Positions 59,101 to 64,000 of a stretch of 64,000 bases of DNA are shown in pieces. The position numbers were made by a program, and so were the translations under genes. Each line of letters starts with the position of its first letter. The first letter of the stretch is position 1. The notes beneath the pieces were generated by a model, which was not told where the DNA came from, made no database searches, and saw nothing but the letters and a program-made list of their open reading frames with translations. The stretch spans positions 1-64,000 of the forward strand of contig JAVLUZ010000734.1 of NCBI GenBank assembly GCA_036768485.1, read 5' to 3'. The stretch comes from Mermis nigrescens. Taxonomy: Eukaryota > Nematoda > Enoplea > Mermithida > Mermithidae.

Positions 59101-59254
59101 TCATCAGTCATTCTAGCATGGAAATATTAGAAAATTTCTGCGCTGCGCGCCAGTCTATTTTATCTATTTATCATCTGAATTAGGGACCATGATTTGGACG
59201 ATTTTACGAAAATTTTAACGTTAAAAGTCAATATTTCAGTGCTTAATTTTGCGA

Positions 59255-59460
59255 TATATATAGTTTCTTCCCTAACTTAAATATATTCAAATCTAGATTA
59301 ATTGATGTCGACTTATCCGATTTTATTGAGGGCGAGCTTAAATCGTCATTTTTATGACTCGCTCGTCGCCTTTTACAGTACATTTTTACTGTATTGACTA
59401 TACGTTTTATTATTCTCTTGTATCTTTCGTAATTGTCGCGTTTCAGCAATAAATTATTTC
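59255..59460 (+). pseudogene. CR1-like LINE ORF2 3'-end fragment
   Basis: Reads NLNIFKSRLIDVDLSDFIEG, matching the last residues of ORF2 (NLNIFKSRLANFDLSRYLVG) of copy 1, then a short 3' UTR ending AATAAATTATTTCAG. A separate subfamily. Confidence 0.7.
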
Positions 59461-59559
59461 AGTTTTAATTTCAGGACCCCTCTGGCAAAGATCCTGACAA
59501 AGCTTAAGCCTCTTTGCTACGATTTCTCCAATCTTTTGGCAGTTTCTATCGTTTTATTG

Positions 59560-59795
59560 CAGTAAAAGTCAAAAAATATCGCTTTGAGCGCATAATAAAC
59601 ATTTTTCCGTCAAAAACGTAAAAAAATCTTAATATAAAAATAAATTTTCATATTGCTCAACTAGTGCAGGAACGATGTGAAAAGCCCAAAAACACGTTAT
59701 TTAAAGACCCCCGTCCGTTTTTATGGGTTTTAGACGGAAAAATTTTTTTGGATTCCCCTGCCTCTGGCCAAAATCCTGGCTACGCCTAAGCTTCG
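59560..59795 (-). mobile_element. MITE, CATAGGCGTAGC family, minus
   Basis: Reverse complement starts TAGGCGTAGCCAGGATTTT, then AAACCCATAAAAACGGACGG, TTTGGGCTTTTCACATCG and GTTTTTGACG, like 13,911 and 15,951. The far end is near TTTTATTGCAGTAAAAG; no duplication seen. Confidence 0.65.
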
Positions 59796-60027
59796 CTGGC
59801 CGCGCACCGTGCACAGGAACTCGACTTTAGAACACCGTTTTTCCCGGCGATTTGGTTGACATTATAGACCAGATTTTTTCCACTTTTTCCAACCTTTTCC
59901 ACGTTTTTTGAAAGGTCTAAAAACGTTAAAAATAGAGCGCCTGTGTTGAAAAAATCAGAGTTTTTTAAGTAGAAAATCCTACACATGCAATAGCGGTGTT
60001 TGATACACTTGTTGTATAAAAATTTAA

Positions 60028-61255
60028 GAAAGAAAGAAGAAAGAAAATTTTATTACTAATACCAACTGTTAAAGATACAAAATGACAAGATACATATAAT
60101 AGATGCAATTACGAATTAGTAAAGGGACATGCGAGTCAATGGAATGACAAGTTTTACACGCGCTTCACAAGATATCTAGATAAATCAAAGTTTGCTAATC
60201 TAGATTTAAATATGTTTAGGTTAGGGAAGAAACAATGAAGTCAGGAAGATCGTTCCAAACTGCGATGTATTTGTAAAAGAAATCAAACTTTTCTAAATTA
60301 GAATGTGCAATAGGTATAACTAATTTAAATCTATTAATGCTACGTGTAATATTATGATTAAATACGAAAAAATCATCAGCTTCCAAACATGATTCATGAC
60401 AAATAATTTGATACATCATACACAGACAAATCTGCAAGCGTCTTAATTCAAGTCTGCACAATTTAAGTTGTATTAAACGATCCTCGTAGGAAAGAATATT
60501 ATTATAACCAAAAATATATTCAGTGAATCTACGTTGAAGAGCTTCCAGTCGATCTACATCCCTAAGATAAGAGGGGTTCCATACACTGCAAGTTCCATAC
60601 ACTGTAATAAAGGTCTAACATAACAACTATAAGCTTTAACAAGGTTACAATAATACAATACAAATATTTTATTTTCATCGCACAAAAAAGAACACAATAA
60701 GAAAAGAAACATTAATATACAATGCAATACAATTATAAATAAACATTTGACATGAATCATCATACAAAATCACATATTCTAAAAGCAAGAAATTATTAAT
60801 TAAAGTACATTTATACGAGATTAGTGCAAAAGACGAAGGTAGGCGCGCAGGCTAAATAAATCATGCACTTCACGCCCCCTAACAAATACCCCGTAAGATC
60901 AACTTTTTCCAACTTTTCACGGAGGGAAGCAACACTAGGAGATCTAACAACAGCTTCAGGGAGGGAATTCCATACGTGAATCCACCTATTGGATAAATTA
61001 TACCCACGAACATCAAGCCGAAAAGGAGAGCATTCACATTTCATTGAATTTTGAGCACGCGTGCTGTTTAAACAAAAAGTAAAAAAGTCGGCTTGCTGCA
61101 AAACGCATCTACCACTCAATATCTTCAAAATTTTTATATTATACCTTTATTACCTTTATCACGCGAAAAGAATGATTTGCGTATTAAAATACATCTAGAG
61201 AAAGCTTTTTTAATCAAAGAATTATAATGTTCCTTAAATTTTTTTCTATTTCGCG
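60028..61255 (-). mobile_element. CR1-like LINE 3' fragment, interrupted
   Basis: The minus strand matches the 3' end of copy 1: 61,158-61,255 corresponds to 21,035-21,115 (GGAACATTATAATTCTTTG, TCTCTAGATGTATTTTAATA) and 60,028-60,650 to 21,117-21,735, ending in a TTCTTTC-type tail. Between them lies a second LINE 3' end. The ORF2 C-terminal reading at 60,602-60,216 (RFTEYIFGYNNILSYEDRL) is nearly intact. Confidence 0.8.
60650..61157 (-). pseudogene. Second LINE 3' end nested in the first
   Basis: The minus strand reads KILSGRCVLQQADFFTFCLN, NRWIHVWNSLPEAVVRSPSV and LEKVDLTGYL, a CR1-like ORF2 C-terminus clearly different from copy 1. It interrupts the outer fragment exactly where copy 1 reads CGTGATAAATGTAACC. 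A short ATAA-type duplication is possible but not certain. Confidence 0.7.
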
Positions 61256-61554
61256 CTCTATTAGAGATATCACGATCAGTATACGTTATTTCTGTTGAAA
61301 CATGAATTTGCGTGCGTCAGTGAAGCATTTAAGCCAATTCTGAAGTCACTTTTGACAATAAAAACTATAATTTATCAAATGGCGCGAAGCGCCAGAAAAA
61401 TTTTGAAATTTTAGCTCTCTAAAACGCATTTTTGCATTACAAAAACTAATCAAATCCGTGCAGAAGATAAGGATTTTTAATCGTAGTGAAGTTCTAGACC
61501 AGATTGTCGATAAAAATGCTGCGATTGGCGCGGCGCGGCTTGAAAGATACGTTG
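61256..61554. other. MITE-like debris with GGCGC hairpin
   Basis: Contains GGCGCGAAGCGCC at 61,381-61,393 followed by AAAAATTTTGAAATTTTAG, as inside several MITEs here. No termini. Confidence 0.4.
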
Positions 61555-61632
61555 AAGGGGCTCGACGCGTCGCCATTGTCAAGTTACGATAATTGATCAC
61601 CGGCTTGTCTTATTATTACTACAATACACATT

Positions 61633-62568
61633 ATGGGCGGTTAAAATAACGGATCAAAAATTTACGTCAACAATCAACACTCTAAATCACCACCGCAACG
61701 AACGGGAAATTTTACTCTCCTTAATACAGAAGATGACAATAATAGTCTTTGTGTCATTTGCGCGGAGACAGTTACGGATAGTCATATTTCGGCTGTTCAA
61801 TGTGGACTATGTCATAAGTGGGCACATGCTGAGTGCCTTAATCTACCATCAGCACTTATTTCATATTTCAATAGTTCGTCCTATATTGACGCTTCTTACT
61901 CTTTTCCATTCGTTTGCTCCTTGTGTAAACCCCTGTTCGAAAATTTCGCTTCTTTACCGGCTAAGATGGCTACTTTAGAATCTCGTCTAAACTCAATTGA
62001 ATCAAAAATTGGCGCTTCTACGTCACCCAGCATCGTCGATATAGGCTTATTAATTCAAGATGGTCTAGAACATGAATCAAAAAAGTCGAATGCGGTCGTA
62101 TTTGGTTTAGCCGAATCTAACGATGACCTTGTTTCGGTTAAATCTTTAATTGATGATTATAATAAAGACTCTGATTTTTCATCTGCTGATATAACGCAGG
62201 TATTTAGAGACGGTCCCAAATATTCAGACAAACCTCAGTTTCTGAAAGTTTGTCTTTCTTCGTCACGTGCTCAACGTCGCTTTATTGGTCTTATCAACAA
62301 AGTTGTCCGCCCTGCAAATCCAACAAATGTCTACTCGAAATTACGTGCGCGACCGGATTTGTCGTTTCTTCAGCGAAAACGTCAGCGTGAACTTAACGAC
62401 GAGTTGCACCAACGATTGGACGCGGGCGAGACTAATCTATATATCGACTTTAGGGATGACTGTGTGAAGAAGAAAACTGTACGAGTCTATGATCCTCGTT
62501 CTACAGCCCCTAAACCATCTAATCCCAAATTTCATGCTCAACATGGTCAACACGCGTCTAATATTTAG
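61633..62568 (+). pseudogene. LINE ORF1, copy 2 (nonsense at codon 4)
   Basis: Same 311-312-residue protein as 17,884-18,822 but codon 4 is TAA instead of AAA. The rest is open. The PHD-type finger has the canonical H-x2-C spacing (HKWAHAEC), one residue shorter than copy 1. Re-initiation downstream would lose the finger. Confidence 0.85.
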
Positions 62569-64000
62569 GTAAATTCGCCCCGTTATTTTGTTAATATTAA
62601 ATGTTTGCTATGTAATTCTCGTAGTATTGTGAATAAGTTAGGGAACTTCACTTTCTGTTAAATACTGCAAAATTCGATATATTATTTTTGTGAAACCTGG
62701 TTAAATGAATCTTTTTCCGACAGTCTATTATGTCCGTTAAAAAATTATATTATTCTCCGATCAGATCGTAAGAATAAGCGGGGAGGTGGAGTTTTAATTT
62801 TTGCTAAACCTCATCTTTATGCTCGATGCGTTAAAGTTCCTGCTTCTCTGTTTGTGTCTGATACTTTAGTAGTTGAAATTTTAAAAGGTGGAGATGTTAT
62901 AAGATGTTTGTTAGTTTATAGACCTCCTCAGTATGATTTTGATACTGCACTTCGGATATGTAATTTAATTGAATGGGCTACTAATAGTTGTCATCCCGTT
63001 ATTATAGTAGGGGATCTAAATTTGCCTAAAATTGATTGGTTTCATGGTACTTTTACATTTAATCCATTAAACGAATTATTTTTTGATTACTTATCAGCTA
63101 GTGGTCTGCAACAGTTAGTTAAAGAAAATACTCACGATAATACTTTGATTGATGTAGTATTTGCTGCATATAACGTTTTTAATATCCAGGTTCTTCCTCC
63201 TTTTTCAACAAGCGACCATAATTCGATTTCTTTTGAAATTTTAACTAGAACTTTTCAAGATGGAGATAAACCTTGCTTAAATTTCAATAAAGCGGACTAC
63301 GAGTATAGCTACTTTTTTATCCTCTGTTTCTTGGCCTGACATTTTTTCTACATGTTCAACAGTTAATGACATGTATAATGTTTTTAAGTATATTAAATCC
63401 TCTTATTTTTAGTTTTGTACCTACTTTTAGGGCTAAATTAAAATTTAAATACCCTAAAAGCTTACATAAATTATTTCTTAAAAACGTTCTCTATGGGATA
63501 AGTATAAAAGGTGTAAAACTCCAGGAACTAAAGTTATATATCGAAATCATTGTAAGGCTCTAATGCGAGAACTATTCATGATTATTTCTCTCCTCAAGAA
63601 AACAAATTGCTCAAGAATAATAATCCTAAAAGCTTTCTATACTTTTGTAAATAATAGGTTAAAAAGTCGCAGTGAAATTCCTCCTCTAACAATTTCTGAT
63701 AATAATGTTATAACCGATTCATTACGAAGGCTAACATTTTTAATGATTATTTCGCTTCAGTGTTTTCTAGTGACATTACTAACGCGAATTTTCTTTTTCA
63801 GAAGCGCTGTGATTTTTCGCTTTCTGACGTTATTTTTAGTGAGGATCGCGTATTGGAAGCCATTAACCATCTAAATACGTCTATTGCAGTTGGCCCCGAT
63901 GGCATATGTAATCTTTTTATTAAAAAATTGTCGTTTCAAATGATAAAGCCGTTAGTTAGTATTTTCACTGTATATTTTCTGTCTGGAAATATTCCTGAGC
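62569..64000 (+). pseudogene. LINE ORF2, copy 2, frameshifted and partial
   Basis: Starts like copy 1 in the ORF1 frame without ATG and has the same frame step near TTAGGGAAC. Further breaks occur in the T run near 62,686 (five T where copy 1 has seven), near 63,300 (two bases missing), in the A run near 63,480 (five A) and beyond. Endonuclease landmarks GDLNLPKIDW and STSDHNSI remain. Reverse transcriptase continues past the window edge. Confidence 0.8.

Larger units (their letters stand above)
61555..64000 (+). mobile_element. CR1-like retrotransposon, copy 2 (cut by window)
   Basis: Collinear with copy 1 from GGGGCTCGACGCGTCG onward, with a few percent differences by eye. It runs off the window in the reverse transcriptase region (near 20,260 of copy 1). 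It has several independent frame breaks and an ORF1 nonsense codon, so it is a dead copy. Confidence 0.9.

Overview
This is a gene-poor, AT-rich stretch of an animal nuclear genome, most likely an invertebrate. The exons have clean GT-AG introns of about 0.5-4 kb and there are no bacterial-type operons. Most of the window is transposable elements and their debris: CR1-like non-LTR retrotransposons (two nearly complete copies plus 3'-end fragments), one apparently intact DD37D Tc1/mariner-class transposon, a decayed LTR-retrotransposon gag, at least a dozen MITEs with hAT-type 8-bp target-site duplications, and long (TA)n arrays. Short TTAGGC runs at 13.6 kb would fit a nematode but are too few to decide; the species is not identified.

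Two host genes can be rebuilt exon by exon, both on the minus strand. RPA43 (POLR1F-like, RNA polymerase I stalk subunit) has three exons at 13,020-12,821, 8,895-8,753 and 8,251-8,061, giving 177 residues in consistent phase. EDC4/Ge-1 (mRNA-decapping scaffold, WD40 part) has six exons between 49,248 and 38,116. Its first and last exons in the gene are not seen, and exon 5 carries a one-base frame problem. Introns of both genes are crowded with MITEs.

Layout. 1-4.1 kb: a block that looks like decayed primate alpha satellite (about 150-180-bp periodicity and a perfect 17-bp CENP-B box), unexpected beside the rest. 4.1-7.2 kb and 27.8-30.9 kb: near-identical copies of a non-coding unit of about 2.84 kb ending in an 11-bp-stem palindrome, with an older diverged unit at 26-27.8 kb. 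8-13 kb: RPA43. 10.5-17.3 kb: MITE cluster. 17.8-21.7 kb: CR1-like LINE copy 1. 22-25 kb: tandem repeats and an element with perfect 173-bp inverted arms. 25.3-36.6 kb: LTR-like repeats, LINE fragment, gag pseudogene. 38-49.3 kb: EDC4 exons among MITEs, including a MITE nested inverted in its relative. 49.6-51 kb: DD37D transposon inside a TA microsatellite. 52-59.8 kb: more MITEs and unassigned AT-rich DNA. 60-61.2 kb: nested LINE 3' ends. 61.6-64 kb: LINE copy 2, cut by the window edge.

Most notable: the alpha-satellite-like block; a 13-bp palindrome (GGCGCTTCGCGCC) shared by MITE families whose terminal repeats differ; the palindrome-ended 2.84-kb unit; the 10-bp direct repeat at both splice junctions of RPA43 intron 2; and the nested-MITE palindrome at 42-43.6 kb. 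No coding system of a clearly new kind was found.
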